A stretch of DNA of 64,000 nt from Achromobacter xylosoxidans (GCF_001457475.1 NZ_LN831029.1:2976001-3040000); one strand, 5' to 3'. Counted from the first letter of the stretch, positions 48,780 to 58,256 are shown. Made by a program: numbers and translations. Notes: a model not told the origin generated them from the sequence alone.

Positions 48780-49733
48780 ATGGATGCGCACGACGATGCC
48801 GACGCGCTCGCGCCCAGCGCCGGCCGCGCGCTGAACCTGCGCCAGATCGAGGTGTTCCGCGCCATCATGATGGCCGGCTCGATCAGCGGCGCGGGCCGCA
48901 TGCTGCACGTCTCGCAACCGGCGGTGAGCCGGGTGCTGGCGCTGACCGAAAGCCGCCTGGGTTACCGGCTGTTCGAACGCGTCAAGAGCCGCCTGTCGCC
49001 CACCGCCGAGGCGCGCCGGCTGTATGCCGAAGTCGAACAGGTCTACGGCGGGATCCAGCGCGTCAACGACCTGGCGGCCGCGTTGGGGCAGTCGGGCGCG
49101 GGCATGCTCAAGGTGGTGGCCAGCGCCAGCTACGGCCAGCGGCTGGTGCCGATGGCGCTGGGGCGTTTGCGCGACCGCAATGGCGCCGCGCGGGTCGACT
49201 ACCGCAGCGTCACGTTCGACGAACTGGCGGCGTATTTCCTGTCGGGCCAGGCCGATATCGGCATCTCGATGCGGCCGCCCGACCATCCCAACCTGACCTC
49301 GGTCAGGCTGGCGACGGTGCCGGTGATCTGCGTCCTGCCCAAGGGGCATCCGCTGGCGGCGCACGAGGTGGTGCATCCGGAGGATTTCGCCTCGGCGGCC
49401 TGGATCGGCTACCCGCGCGACACCCCACTGGGACGCGCGCTGCAATCGTTCTTTGGCGGCGCGCCGGCCTGTCCGGCGGCGGTGGAAGTGCATTCGCCGG
49501 TGACAGCCTGTTCGTTCGTGCAGCAGGGGCTCGGTCCGGCGCTGGTGGATGCCTGGTGCGTGTCGCCCGACCAGACCGAAAGCATGGTGCTGCGGCCCAT
49601 CGCGCCGGGCGCCAGCGTGGAGATCTGGGCCACGCATTCGAACCTGAGCGCGCCGCCGTTGCTGGCGCGGCGCTTCCTGGCGGCGGTCAGGAAGACGCTG
49701 GACAGCGCGGCCCCGGCGCTGGTCGGCGGCTGA
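48780..49733 (+). CDS. LysR-family regulator of the D-amino-acid cluster
   Basis: A 317-residue LysR protein with a short charged lead (MDAHDDADALAPSAGRALN) before the helix-turn-helix (LRQIEVFRAIMMAGSISGAGRMLHVSQPAVSRVL). The start at 48780 has AGGGGA six bases upstream; an in-frame Met 34 codons earlier lacks a site. It is divergent from the Bug-deacylase-racemase operon across 119 bases and is probably its activator. Confidence 0.92.
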   Translation: MDAHDDADALAPSAGRALNLRQIEVFRAIMMAGSISGAGRMLHVSQPAVSRVLALTESRLGYRLFERVKSRLSPTAEARRLYAEVEQVYGGIQRVNDLAAALGQSGAGMLKVVASASYGQRLVPMALGRLRDRNGAARVDYRSVTFDELAAYFLSGQADIGISMRPPDHPNLTSVRLATVPVICVLPKGHPLAAHEVVHPEDFASAAWIGYPRDTPLGRALQSFFGGAPACPAAVEVHSPVTACSFVQQGLGPALVDAWCVSPDQTESMVLRPIAPGASVEIWATHSNLSAPPLLARRFLAAVRKTLDSAAPALVGG

Positions 49734-49760
49734 AGGAAATCAGGCCGGCGCGCAAGAGAA

Positions 49761-49792
49761 AACGCCCCGGCGCGCAAGGGCGGCGGGGCGTT
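49761..49792. terminator. Shared terminator between the LysR gene and gst
   Basis: AACGCCCCG pairs with CGGGGCGTT around a fourteen-base loop. It lies between two converging genes; the flanking A and T tracts are short, so it is probably a weak two-way terminator. Confidence 0.6.
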
Positions 49793-49823
49793 CGCGCCGG
49801 CCGGTCATGCCGGCCTGGCGGGC

Positions 49824-50438
49824 TTATTCCAGGCCTTCGGCCTTGAGCGCGGCCTTGACGCCGGCGTTGTCCTGCATGCGCTTGAAGAACGCGGCCAGGT
49901 GGTCCTGGCCCGACAGGTCGACCTGCTTGGCGTGGGCCCAGCGCAGCACCACGTACAGATAGGCGTCGGCGATCGACGGCGCCTCGCCGCCCAGGTAGGG
50001 CTGGTTGATCAGTTGGGCGTCGAGCAGCGCGAACAGGCGCGTCAGCAGCTTGGAGGCGGACGCCGCCAGTTCCTGCTGCGGCGCTTCCTCGCTGAGGAAA
50101 CGGCCGGCGCCAAAGATCATCGAGAACGTCTTGTGGATGTCGGAATTGATGAAACCGAGCCAGCGGCGCACGTCGGCGCGCGAACGGGCCGAGCCGTCGC
50201 CCAGCAGGTTGGCTTGCGGCGCCTGTTCGGCCAGGTATTCGAGGATCGCGACGTTCTGGGTCAGCGTGAAACCGTCGTCGTCCAGCGCGGGCACGGCGCC
50301 GAGCGGATTGACCTTGAGGAACTCGGGGCCCTTGAGTTCGTCACGGCTGAGCTTGCGGGTTTCGTACGGCTTGCCGATCCATTCCAGCACGATGTGGGAA
50401 GCGAGCGAGCACGCGCCGGGCATGTAGTACAGTTTCAT
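49824..50438 (-). CDS. gst: Beta-class glutathione S-transferase
   Basis: A cytoplasmic enzyme of 204 residues. The N-terminal MKLYYMPGACSLASHIVL carries Cys10, the mixed-disulfide residue of beta-class bacterial GSTs, with the glutathione-binding PLGAVPAL and TQNVAILEYLAE blocks. The C-terminal helical domain has the SIADAYLYVVLRW N-capping motif. Single gene ending at the shared terminator. Confidence 0.93.
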   Translation of the reverse strand: MKLYYMPGACSLASHIVLEWIGKPYETRKLSRDELKGPEFLKVNPLGAVPALDDDGFTLTQNVAILEYLAEQAPQANLLGDGSARSRADVRRWLGFINSDIHKTFSMIFGAGRFLSEEAPQQELAASASKLLTRLFALLDAQLINQPYLGGEAPSIADAYLYVVLRWAHAKQVDLSGQDHLAAFFKRMQDNAGVKAALKAEGLE

Positions 50439-50557
50439 GTAAGGGAGTCTCCTGAAAGGAAAGGACGGGGAGGCCGCCCGTCACAGGCTCCTATGGTACG
50501 CCACCCGCAAGGCGCCGCCGAGCACCGCCGCGCCTCACCCAGCCGCCGGAGATGTCC

Positions 50558-51730
50558 ATGCCGTCACGCCCGCCCGCGATCCGTCGCGTCTCGTCCCTGA
50601 TCGCTTTCGCCGGCGCCGCGCTATGGACGGCCGCGGCCTGGGCCACGCCACAGAAAAGCCCCGGCCAGCCGCCCGCCGCGCGCGCGCAGGTGACGGTGGT
50701 CGTGGGCGGCCTGGACCACCCGTGGTCGATGGCATTCCTGCCCGGGGGCGGCGTGCTGATCACGGAAAGGCCTGGCCACCTGCGCCTGCTGCGCACGCCC
50801 GGCGGCTTGTCCAAGCCGCTGGCGGGCGTGCCGAAGGTGGCGGCGCAGGGGCAGGGCGGTTTGCTGGACGTGGCGCTGTCGCCGGACTTCGCGCGGGATC
50901 GCTACGTCTACCTTTCGTATGCCGAATCGGACGGCTCGCGCAGCGGCACCGCCGTGGGCCGCGGCCGCCTGTCGGCCGACGCCGGCGCGCTGGAGGATTT
51001 CCAGGTGCTGTTCCGCCAGGCGCCCAAGTTGTCGCAAGGGCAGCACTTCGGGTCGCGCCTGGTGTTCGACGGCAAGGGCCACCTCTTCATTTCGCTCGGC
51101 GAGAACAACCAGCGGCCCACCGCGCAGGATCTGGACAAGCTCCAGGGCAAAGTGGTGCGCCTCGCGCCCGATGGTTCGGTGCCGCCCGACAATCCCTTCT
51201 TCGGCAAGGCCGGCGCGCGTCCCGAGATCTGGTCGTACGGCCATCGCAATCCGCAGGGCATGGCGCTCAATCCGTGGACAGGCGCGTTGTGGGAGCACGA
51301 GCATGGTCCGCGCGGCGGCGACGAAATCAACCTGGTGCAGGCCGGCAGGAACTATGGCTGGCCGCTGGCGACCTATGGCATCAATTATTCGGGCCAGCCG
51401 ATACCGGAAGCCAAGGGCGAGACGCTGGCCGGCATGGAGCCGCCGCTGTACTGGTGGGCCAGGTCGCCGGCCATCAGCGGCATGGCGTTCTACGACGCCG
51501 ACCGTTTCCCGGCGTGGCGCCGTTCCCTGTTCATCGGCGCGCTGGCCGACCAGGACCTGATCCGGCTGACGCTGGATGGCGACAGGGTGGTGGCCGAGGA
51601 GCGCCTGCTGGGTGAACGCAAGGCGCGCATCCGCGACGTGCGGCAAGGCCCGGATGGCTATGTCTATGTGTTGACCGACGCGTCGCCCGGCGAACTGCTG
51701 CGGCTCGCGCCGGCGCAAACCGGAGGATGA
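50558..51730 (+). CDS. PQQ-dependent aldose sugar dehydrogenase family protein (Asd/YliI type)
   Basis: Periplasmic six-bladed beta-propeller of the soluble glucose/sorbosone dehydrogenase family, 390 residues. After a signal peptide come the family blocks LDHPWSMAFLPGGGVLITERPG, QGGLLDVALSPDF, QHFGSRLVFDGKGHLFISLGE, SYGHRNPQGMALNP and EHEHGPRGGDEINLV, which hold the PQQ and Ca2+ ligands. The ATG at 50558 has GGAG seven bases upstream; the ATG two codons earlier has the site directly touching it. The stop overlaps the following GST gene. PQQ synthesis genes are not in the window. Confidence 0.88.
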   Translation: MPSRPPAIRRVSSLIAFAGAALWTAAAWATPQKSPGQPPAARAQVTVVVGGLDHPWSMAFLPGGGVLITERPGHLRLLRTPGGLSKPLAGVPKVAAQGQGGLLDVALSPDFARDRYVYLSYAESDGSRSGTAVGRGRLSADAGALEDFQVLFRQAPKLSQGQHFGSRLVFDGKGHLFISLGENNQRPTAQDLDKLQGKVVRLAPDGSVPPDNPFFGKAGARPEIWSYGHRNPQGMALNPWTGALWEHEHGPRGGDEINLVQAGRNYGWPLATYGINYSGQPIPEAKGETLAGMEPPLYWWARSPAISGMAFYDADRFPAWRRSLFIGALADQDLIRLTLDGDRVVAEERLLGERKARIRDVRQGPDGYVYVLTDASPGELLRLAPAQTGG

Positions 51731-52377
51731 CCACGATGATGAAAACCTACGAATTGATCGGCTCGCAGGGCTGCGGTTCGGCCATCGTCGAGATGGCGCT
51801 GGCGCTGGCCAACGTGCCGCACACGCTGACCGACGTGCCGTACCTGAAGCCCGGGCCCGAGCGCGAGCGGCTGTTGCGCCTGAACCCGCTGGGGCAGGTG
51901 CCGACGCTGATCACGCCGGACGGCGAGGTGATGACCGAAAGCGCGGCCATGGTGCTGCATCTGCATGACGTGGCGCCCCAGGCGGGCCTGGCGCCGGAAG
52001 CCTCGCGGCCCGAGCGCGCGCGCTTCCTGAACCTGCTGGTGCGGCTGGTGGCGGCGGTCTATCCGACCTTCACCTATGGCGACGACCCGCCGCAATGGAC
52101 CACGCCGGGCGCGCCGGCCGAGCTGCTGCGTGAACGCATACACGGCCGCCGCGCCGAAGTGTGGCTGGAACTGGAGCGCCAGGCCGGCACCCCGCACATG
52201 CTGGGCCGCCGCTTTTCGGCGCTGGACCTGTACGTGACGGTGATGACGCATTGGCGGCCCGGCCCGGCCTGGTTCGAGGCCAACTGTCCGGCCTTGACGG
52301 CGGTGGCGCGCCAGGCGGCGCAGGAACCGAACGTGGCGCGCGTGCTCAAGCGCAATTTCCCGCCGCCGACCGAGTAG
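51727..52377 (+). CDS. Glutathione S-transferase-like protein
   Basis: A 216-residue protein with the thioredoxin-like GST N-domain (YELIGSQGCGSAIVEMALALANVPH, then NPLGQVPTLITPDG and ESAAMVLHLHD) and a helical C-domain (FSALDLYVTVMTHW). The N-terminal catalytic position is unclear: GSQGCGS offers Ser and Cys candidates. The ATG overlaps the dehydrogenase stop, but later Met4 (51736) or Met5 is better spaced from GGAGG. Co-transcription with the dehydrogenase is likely. Confidence 0.85.
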   Translation: MTTMMKTYELIGSQGCGSAIVEMALALANVPHTLTDVPYLKPGPERERLLRLNPLGQVPTLITPDGEVMTESAAMVLHLHDVAPQAGLAPEASRPERARFLNLLVRLVAAVYPTFTYGDDPPQWTTPGAPAELLRERIHGRRAEVWLELERQAGTPHMLGRRFSALDLYVTVMTHWRPGPAWFEANCPALTAVARQAAQEPNVARVLKRNFPPPTE

Positions 52378-52428
52378 CTCGCACGCCTGGCCACGGCGAT
52401 GCCGCCGCGGCCAATGCGTCCCGGACGC

Positions 52429-53337
52429 CTACGCCTTGGCGCGTCGCTTGTGCGAACCGCGCGCCTCGCGCAGCGCGATGTAGACGCCGCTGCCGGCGAT
52501 GAACAGGGCGCCCAGGTAGGCGTAGGCGTCGGGCGCCTCGCGCCAGAAGATCCAGCCCAGCAGCGTGGCCCAGATCAGGCCGGTGTAGTCGAACGGCGCC
52601 ACCACCGAGGCCGGCGCGATGCGAAAACCCTGCGTGATCAGCGCCAGGCCCAGCGTGCTGAACAGCGCCACCGCGGCGAAATAGGGCAGGTCCGCCACGG
52701 CCGGCGTATGCCAGACCCAGGGCAGCGCCACGGCGCTGCACACCAGCTGGCCGGCGACGATGTAGAAGGTGGTGGTCAGCATCCCTTCGCCGCGGCTGAT
52801 GCCGCGCGCGGTGATCATCATGACGGCATACAGGAACGCGGTGGTCAGCGGCAGCAGCGTGGCCGCCTGGAAGGCATCGGTGCCCGGCCGCACGATGATC
52901 AGCACGCCCGCGAAGCCGGCCAACACCGCCAGCCAGCGCCGGCCATCGACCCGTTCCTTCAGGATCAGCACCGACAGCGCCGTCACGAACAGCGGCGCGG
53001 CAAAGGCGATGGCGGTGGCTTCGGCCAGCGGCAGCGCGCGCAGCCCCAGGTAGAAGCAACAGGCCGACACGACGTTGATGGCGCCGCGCGTCAGGTGCAG
53101 TGCGGGATGGTCTGTGCGCAGCACCCGGCGCCCGCCCAGCCAGATGGCCAGCGCGGTCACGAACGGCAGCGCGATCAGCGCGCGCAGGAACAGGATCTGC
53201 AGCGGGTTGTAGGTGGTGCCCAGCCATTTGGCGTTGGCATCGCTGAGCGTCAGGAAGAAAATGCCGCCGGCGACACAGGCGATGCCTGCGAAGGCGGAGT
53301 GGTCACGCGCGGCGGGAAAAACGGTAGGGGACGACAT
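52429..53337 (-). CDS. EamA/DMT-family transporter
   Basis: A 302-residue inner-membrane protein with ten predicted helices in two EamA repeats (AINVVSACCFYLGLRALPLAEATAIAFAAPLFVTALS and LITQGFRIAPASVVAPFDYTGLIWA). The family exports metabolites such as amino acids; the substrate is unknown. The C-terminus is basic (GSHKRRAKA), consistent with a cytoplasmic end. It is 77 bases downstream of the DUF423 gene. Confidence 0.9.
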   Translation of the reverse strand: MSSPTVFPAARDHSAFAGIACVAGGIFFLTLSDANAKWLGTTYNPLQILFLRALIALPFVTALAIWLGGRRVLRTDHPALHLTRGAINVVSACCFYLGLRALPLAEATAIAFAAPLFVTALSVLILKERVDGRRWLAVLAGFAGVLIIVRPGTDAFQAATLLPLTTAFLYAVMMITARGISRGEGMLTTTFYIVAGQLVCSAVALPWVWHTPAVADLPYFAAVALFSTLGLALITQGFRIAPASVVAPFDYTGLIWATLLGWIFWREAPDAYAYLGALFIAGSGVYIALREARGSHKRRAKA

Positions 53338-53414
53338 CGGGGTTCAGCGGAAAAGGCGGCCGAGGCCGCCAGAAGGGGTAATGCGGGGTTGCCGGGCGCC
53401 GGCCCGGCGTGGAT

Positions 53415-53792
53415 TCAGCCCTGGGCGCGGTAGGCGGCCAGCGCCACCATGGCCCAGGCGGCCAGGAACGCGGCGCCGCCCACGGGCGTGATGGCGCCCA
53501 GCCAATGGGTGCCGGTCAGGGTCAGGACGTACAGGCTACCTGAAAACAGCACGATGCCGATGAACATCACCAGGCCGGCGGCCGACAGCAACGGCGAACC
53601 GTAGCGCGCGCCCAGCAGCGCGATGATGAACAGGCCCAGGCCATGCACCAGATGGTACATGACGCCGGTCTGCCAGACCGACAGCAGCTCGGGCGTCACC
53701 AGGCGCTTGAGGCCGTGCGCGCCGAAGGCACCGGCGCCGACGGCGATCAGCAGATTGATGGCCGCGAGGATGGTGAGCTGGCGGTCGGTCAT
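53415..53792 (-). CDS. DUF423 membrane protein (YgdD-like)
   Basis: A 125-residue protein with four hydrophobic helices and the family motifs GAFGAHGLK (residues 21-29), WQTGVMYHLVHGLGLF, LFSGSLYVLTLTG and ITPVGGAAFLAAWAMVA. The start at 53792 gives a typical N-terminus (MTDRQLTILAAINLL); the longer frame lacks support. Function unknown. Confidence 0.92.
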   Translation of the reverse strand: MTDRQLTILAAINLLIAVGAGAFGAHGLKRLVTPELLSVWQTGVMYHLVHGLGLFIIALLGARYGSPLLSAAGLVMFIGIVLFSGSLYVLTLTGTHWLGAITPVGGAAFLAAWAMVALAAYRAQG

Positions 53793-53911
53793 GCGAGGTC
53801 CTTTGCTGGAAGATGGGCGGGTGTGCAGATGACATGATAGGCCCATTCGCCGCGACCGTCCGGGCGGGCCCTGGCGAGGGGCGCCGCCTTCAATCCAACT
53901 TCAAGCCAACT

Positions 53912-54973
53912 TCAATCCACCGTCAATACCGCGCGGCCCAGCACCTTGCCGGCGCGCAGCGACGCCAGCACGCTGTCGGCCTCGTCCAGCGGATAGCGGT
54001 GCACCGGCATCGGCGGCACCTTGCCGGCGCGCACCAGGTCCATCAGCTCGCGCAGTTCGGCCAGGTTGCCGACGTAGCTGCCGATGATGGACATGGCCTT
54101 CATGGGAATCAGCGCGATCGGCCAGGACGAGGCGCCGCCAAAGAGGCCGACGATGATGAGCTTGCCGCCCTTGGTCAGGAAGTCGAAGGCGAGGGCGGTG
54201 GTGGACGGCGCGCCGACCAGGTCGATGGCGGCCTGCAGCGGCTTGCCGCCCGCCGCCTTGATGATCTGCTGCGCGGCGTCCGGCGCGGCGCCGTCGATGG
54301 CGGCCAGCGCGCCGGCCTCCAGCGCGGCCTGGCGCTTGGCCGGGTCGATATCGACCACGATGCCGCCCTTGCCGCCGAGCGCCTTGATCAGCGTCAGGCT
54401 CATCAGGCCCAGGCCGCCGGCGCCGAAGATGACCACCGGATGCTCGCGGTAGACGGCCTCGCCGATCTTCCGGAGCGCCGAATAGGTGGTCAAGCCGGAG
54501 CAGGCGTAGGGCGCGATGCGGGCCGGGTCCAGGTCGCCGATGTCGATCAGGTAGCGCGGGTGCGGCACCAGGATGTGGTCGGCATAGCCGCCGGCGCGAT
54601 GCACGCCCAGGCAGGCCGGCGCGGTGCAGTGGTTCTCCTGGCCCGACAGGCAGGTCGGGCAGGCGCCGCAGCCGATCCATGGATAGACCAGGTAGTTGCG
54701 GCCGGATTCCACGCCCCGCGCGTCGGGACCGGCCGCCACCACGCTGCCCACGGTCTCGTGGCCCATCGTCAGCGGCAGCGATACGCCGCGGTCCTTGAGC
54801 GACAGCGTGCGGCCCTGGCCGAGGTCGTAGCCGCCTTCCCACAAGTGGATATCGCTGTGGCAGACGCCCGCGGCGCGCACCTTCAGCAGCACCTGCGATC
54901 CTTGCGGCGCGGGCGTGGCCTGGTCCATCTGCTGCAGCGGTTCGCGGAAGTTGACGACGCAATAGCACTTCAT
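53912..54973 (-). CDS. Zinc-dependent alcohol dehydrogenase (MDR family)
   Basis: A 353-residue medium-chain dehydrogenase. Catalytic zinc ligand Cys38 (AGVCHSD), GHE in MGHETVG, and a full structural-zinc Cys set (CGACPTCLSGQENHC). The NAD-binding GAGGLGLM follows, with Asp after VVDID favouring NAD+. Twenty-five bases separate it from the upstream binding-protein gene, so the two form an operon probably controlled by the IclR regulator. The alcohol substrate is unknown. Confidence 0.92.
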   Translation of the reverse strand: MKCYCVVNFREPLQQMDQATPAPQGSQVLLKVRAAGVCHSDIHLWEGGYDLGQGRTLSLKDRGVSLPLTMGHETVGSVVAAGPDARGVESGRNYLVYPWIGCGACPTCLSGQENHCTAPACLGVHRAGGYADHILVPHPRYLIDIGDLDPARIAPYACSGLTTYSALRKIGEAVYREHPVVIFGAGGLGLMSLTLIKALGGKGGIVVDIDPAKRQAALEAGALAAIDGAAPDAAQQIIKAAGGKPLQAAIDLVGAPSTTALAFDFLTKGGKLIIVGLFGGASSWPIALIPMKAMSIIGSYVGNLAELRELMDLVRAGKVPPMPVHRYPLDEADSVLASLRAGKVLGRAVLTVD

Positions 54974-54998
54974 GGGATGTCTCCTCGGGGAATTGGCT

Positions 54999-56234
54999 TT
55001 ATTTCTTGATCAAGGGGCACTCGCTGTCGGCCAGCGAGACGAATACCTTCTCGCCGGGCACCGTGGACAGGATGCGGTAGAAGTCGCCGGGGTACTTGGA
55101 TTCCGCGGGTTTTTTCACTTCCACCAGATACAGGTCCATGATGACTCGCCCGTCTTCGGGGCGTATGCGGGCATTCTTGATCAGTTTGGTGGTGATGGGC
55201 AACTCGCGCATCTTCCGGTTGACAACGGCGCCTTCGAAGCTGCCCGCGGCCTGCGCGGCCTGCAGGTAATGCGTGGTGGCGACGTAGCTCAGGGCCTGCA
55301 CGATCGAAGGCGGACGCGTCACGCCCATCTTCTGCTGCCAGCGGCGGGTCCAGGCGCGCGTGTCGTCGTCGGCGTCCCAGTAGAAGCCGGTGGGAAAGGT
55401 CAGGCCCTGCGCCACCGGCAGGCCCATGGCCTGCACGTCGTTGATGAAGGTCAGGAAGGTCAGCAAACGCTGCTTGCCTCCCGTCAGGCCGAACTCCTGG
55501 GCCTGCTTGATCAGATTGACCAGATCGCCGCCGGCGCTGGCCAGGCCGACCACGTCGGCCTTGGAGGCCTGCGCCTGCACCAGGAACGAGGCGAAATCCA
55601 TGGCGCCCAGCGGGTGCCGCGTGCTGCCCAGCACCTTGCCGCCGGCCCCTTGCACGAAGCGGCTGGCGTTGGCCTCCAGCGACTTGCCGAAGACGTAATC
55701 GGTGGTGATGAAATACCAGGACTTGCCGCCGCTTTCGACCACGCTCTTGACCACCGCATTGGCCAGCGCGTAGGTGTCGGGCGCCCACTGGGTGCTGAGC
55801 GGGCTGCATTGCTTGCCGCTGAAATCGCCGGCGAAGCCGCCGCTGATGAGCGCGGTGCCGCCTTTCTCGCGCGCCACGCCCTGGGCCGCCAGGCCGGCGG
55901 AGCTGGCGCCGCCATCGACCACCGCCACCAGCCCCTGGGTATCGAACCAGCGCCGCACCAGGGCCGAGGCCACGTCGGCCTTGTTCTGGTTGTCGGCGCC
56001 GACCACCTCGACCGTCTTGCCGGCGACCTTGCCGCCGAAGTCCTCCACGGCCATGCGCACGGCCACTTCGGAGCCCAGCCCGCCCAGGTCCGAATAGATG
56101 CCGGAGCGGTCGTTGGAAACGCCCAGGCGCACGACGTCGGCGCCGGCGGCGGCTTGGGCCTGGACGGCCGGAACATGCATGGCACAGGCGGCCAGCGTGG
56201 CGGCCACGGCCGCGCACAAGGGATTGATACGCAT
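54999..56234 (-). CDS. ABC-transporter substrate-binding protein, LivK-like (type I fold)
   Basis: A 411-residue periplasmic receptor with a signal peptide (cleavage after VQA near residue 26) and start GADVVRLGVSNDRSGIYSDLGG. It belongs to the branched-chain/urea/aromatic-acid binding group (Peripla_BP_6). SGGFAGDFSGKQCSPLSTQWAPDTYA and ITTDYVFGKSLEANA form the pocket blocks. It stands alone without permease genes but beside a dehydrogenase and opposite an IclR gene, suggesting uptake of an aromatic or short organic acid. The start at 56234 is preferred over a longer frame that runs through the operator region. Confidence 0.9.
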   Translation of the reverse strand: MRINPLCAAVAATLAACAMHVPAVQAQAAAGADVVRLGVSNDRSGIYSDLGGLGSEVAVRMAVEDFGGKVAGKTVEVVGADNQNKADVASALVRRWFDTQGLVAVVDGGASSAGLAAQGVAREKGGTALISGGFAGDFSGKQCSPLSTQWAPDTYALANAVVKSVVESGGKSWYFITTDYVFGKSLEANASRFVQGAGGKVLGSTRHPLGAMDFASFLVQAQASKADVVGLASAGGDLVNLIKQAQEFGLTGGKQRLLTFLTFINDVQAMGLPVAQGLTFPTGFYWDADDDTRAWTRRWQQKMGVTRPPSIVQALSYVATTHYLQAAQAAGSFEGAVVNRKMRELPITTKLIKNARIRPEDGRVIMDLYLVEVKKPAESKYPGDFYRILSTVPGEKVFVSLADSECPLIKK

Positions 56235-56332
56235 CGGTTTGTCTCCACGGCCCGTCGGGCGAGCCGAATATCGGTTTTCTTGGGTGACGCGAATGCTGGG
56301 CCGGGGCGCCGGTTCTCCATCCGGCTGAAAAT

Positions 56333-56370
56333 TTATTCTTATTGGTGAATAAAAATTCTTGTGCAAGAAT
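56333..56370. promoter_or_regulatory. Two operator-like dyads between the binding-protein and IclR genes
   Basis: TTATTC-8 bases-GAATAA (56333-56352) and ATTCTTG-TG-CAAGAAT (56355-56370) lie side by side in an AT-rich part of the 185-base divergent gap. Adjacent dyads of this size are typical of IclR-family binding sites. The second is a perfect palindrome apart from its two central bases. Confidence 0.5.
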
Positions 56371-56419
56371 TTATGTTCCCATATATGAAAAGTCAACACA
56401 TCATCGCGGGGCCATCGCC

Positions 56420-57160
56420 ATGGAAGTCAAACTGGTCGTCCGGACGCTGGAACTGATCGAGCTGTATGCGCAGGCGCGCCGCCCGCTGTCGCTGACCGAA
56501 CTGGCGCAAGGGCTGGGCGCGCCGATGTCCAGCTGCCTGGCCCTGGTGCGCACGCTGGTGGGACGCGGCTATCTTTACGAGGTGCGGCGGCGCGGCGGTT
56601 ACTACCCGACGCCGCGGCTACAGGCGCTGTGCGGCCTGATCCAGGCGGGCGACCCCTGGCTGGAGCGGGTGCGGCCGCAATTGGCGGCGCTGCGCGACCG
56701 GACCGACGAGACGGTGATGCTGGGCAAGATCCAGGACGGCGGGGTGCTGTTCCTGGAGGTGGCCGAATCGGCGCAGCCGGTGCATTACGCCACCCGCCCC
56801 GGCGAACGGCGGCCGCTGCACACGAGCGCGGTGGCCAAGGCGATCCTGGCGCGCCTGGCGCCGGGCGAGCGAGAGGCGGTGCTGGCGGCGGCGGATTTCC
56901 GCCGCTACACGGATCACACCCGCACCACGCGGGCCGCGCTGCTGGCGGACGTGGCCCGGGCCGAGGCCCAGGGCTGGGCCGAGAATGCCGGCGAAAGCGT
57001 GGCGGACCTGACCGGCCTGGCGGTGGCGCTGGAGCGGGCCGGGGAATGGTACGCGCTGTGCCTGGCGGGGCCCACGCCGCGGGTACGGGCGCGCCGCGAG
57101 GCCCACGTGCAAAGCCTGGCGGCGGCGGCCGAGGCGGTGCGCCGCGACGGCGAGACCTGA
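56420..57160 (+). CDS. IclR-family transcriptional regulator
   Basis: A 246-residue regulator with an N-terminal winged helix (residues 1-65, VVRTLELIELYAQARRPLSLTELAQGLGAPMSSC) and the GAF-like IclR effector domain (LRDRTDETVMLGKIQDGGVLFLEV, LHTSAVAKAILARL, GWAENAGESVADLTGLAV). The start at 56420 gives the standard family length. Divergent from the binding-protein/dehydrogenase operon, which it probably controls; converges on arginase with four bases between stops. Confidence 0.92.
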   Translation: MEVKLVVRTLELIELYAQARRPLSLTELAQGLGAPMSSCLALVRTLVGRGYLYEVRRRGGYYPTPRLQALCGLIQAGDPWLERVRPQLAALRDRTDETVMLGKIQDGGVLFLEVAESAQPVHYATRPGERRPLHTSAVAKAILARLAPGEREAVLAAADFRRYTDHTRTTRAALLADVARAEAQGWAENAGESVADLTGLAVALERAGEWYALCLAGPTPRVRARREAHVQSLAAAAEAVRRDGET

Positions 57161-57164
57161 AGCG

Positions 57165-58103
57165 TCAGGCGCCGCGGCGCACCAGCGTCGACTTGCCGAA
57201 CAGGCTTTCGATCAGGTCCACCGCCAGGTCGGCGGTCTTGTTGCGCACGTCGAAGGCGGGGTTCAGTTCGACCACATCCAGCGAGCGCATCAGCCCGGTG
57301 TCGGCGATCATTTCCATGCACAGTTGCGCTTCGCGGTAGGTTGGTCCGCCCATCACGGTGGTGCCGACGCCGGGCGCGATCTCGGGGTCGAGGAAGTCGA
57401 CGTCGAAGCTCACGTGCAGATGGGTGTCTTCATCCAGCCCGGCCAACGCCGCTTCCATCGTTGCGCGCATGCCCATTTCGTCCAGGTAGCGCATGTCGAA
57501 CACCTCCAGGCCGGCCTGGTGCACCAGGCGTTTTTCGCCCTCGTCGACGCTGCGGATGCCGATCTGGCGCACCCACGACGGATCGATGTCGGGCGTCTGG
57601 CCCGACATGCCGGTGATCTGGGCCGGGCCATGGCCGCACAGGCAGGCCACCGGCATGCCGTGGATGTTGCCGGTCGGCGTCAGGGCGTTGGTGTTGAAGT
57701 CGGTGTGCGCGTCCAGCCACAGCACGCGCAATTTCTTGCCCACGGCGCGGCAATGGCGCGCCACCGCGCTGATCGAGCCGATGCCCAGGCAATGGTCGCC
57801 GCCCAGCAGAATGGGCAACGCGCCCTGCGTCAGGGCCTGGTACATGGCATCGTGCACGGCCTGGTTCCAGGCGGTCACTTCGTCCAGGTGACGATAGCCG
57901 TCGACGGGCGGTTGCCACGGATTGGCCGGGCCGTAGAGATTGCCGCGATCGGTGACCTGGAAGCCCTGCGCCTCGATGACGGGGCCGATGCCGGCCACGC
58001 GCAGCGCTTCGGGGCCCATCGAGGCGCCGCGCGCGCCCGCGCCGATGTCGGTCGGGGCACCGATCAGGGTGACTTGGGTGGGCAGGGTGGCGGTGTTTTG
58101 CAA
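57165..58103 (-). CDS. rocF: Arginase
   Basis: Mn2+ enzyme hydrolysing L-arginine to ornithine and urea, 312 residues. Metal motifs: GGDHCLGIGS (His), DAHTDFN (Asp, His, Asp) and SFDVDFLDP (Asp, Asp). The N-terminal LIGAPTDIGAGARGASMGPEALR and the GNIHGMPVA loop are specific to arginases rather than agmatinases. A single gene; an ornithine-using partner is not nearby. Confidence 0.94.
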   Translation of the reverse strand: MQNTATLPTQVTLIGAPTDIGAGARGASMGPEALRVAGIGPVIEAQGFQVTDRGNLYGPANPWQPPVDGYRHLDEVTAWNQAVHDAMYQALTQGALPILLGGDHCLGIGSISAVARHCRAVGKKLRVLWLDAHTDFNTNALTPTGNIHGMPVACLCGHGPAQITGMSGQTPDIDPSWVRQIGIRSVDEGEKRLVHQAGLEVFDMRYLDEMGMRATMEAALAGLDEDTHLHVSFDVDFLDPEIAPGVGTTVMGGPTYREAQLCMEMIADTGLMRSLDVVELNPAFDVRNKTADLAVDLIESLFGKSTLVRRGA

Positions 58104-58256
58104 GATCAGGCTCCGTCATGCGGGGTTTCAATGCTGGCATCGAGTGTAGCGCCGTGGCGCGACGCCATCGCCATTGCGCGACCAAGGCCTTTGGCCGCGC
58201 GGCGGCGGCGCTGCGGCACAATACCCGGGTCGAGCGATTTCTTTCCGGACGATTCC

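Noticed and set aside
54972..56348. A 458-codon plus-strand frame opposite the LivK-like gene
   Set aside because: It is antisense to a protein with signal peptide and family blocks, and no ribosome binding site was found.
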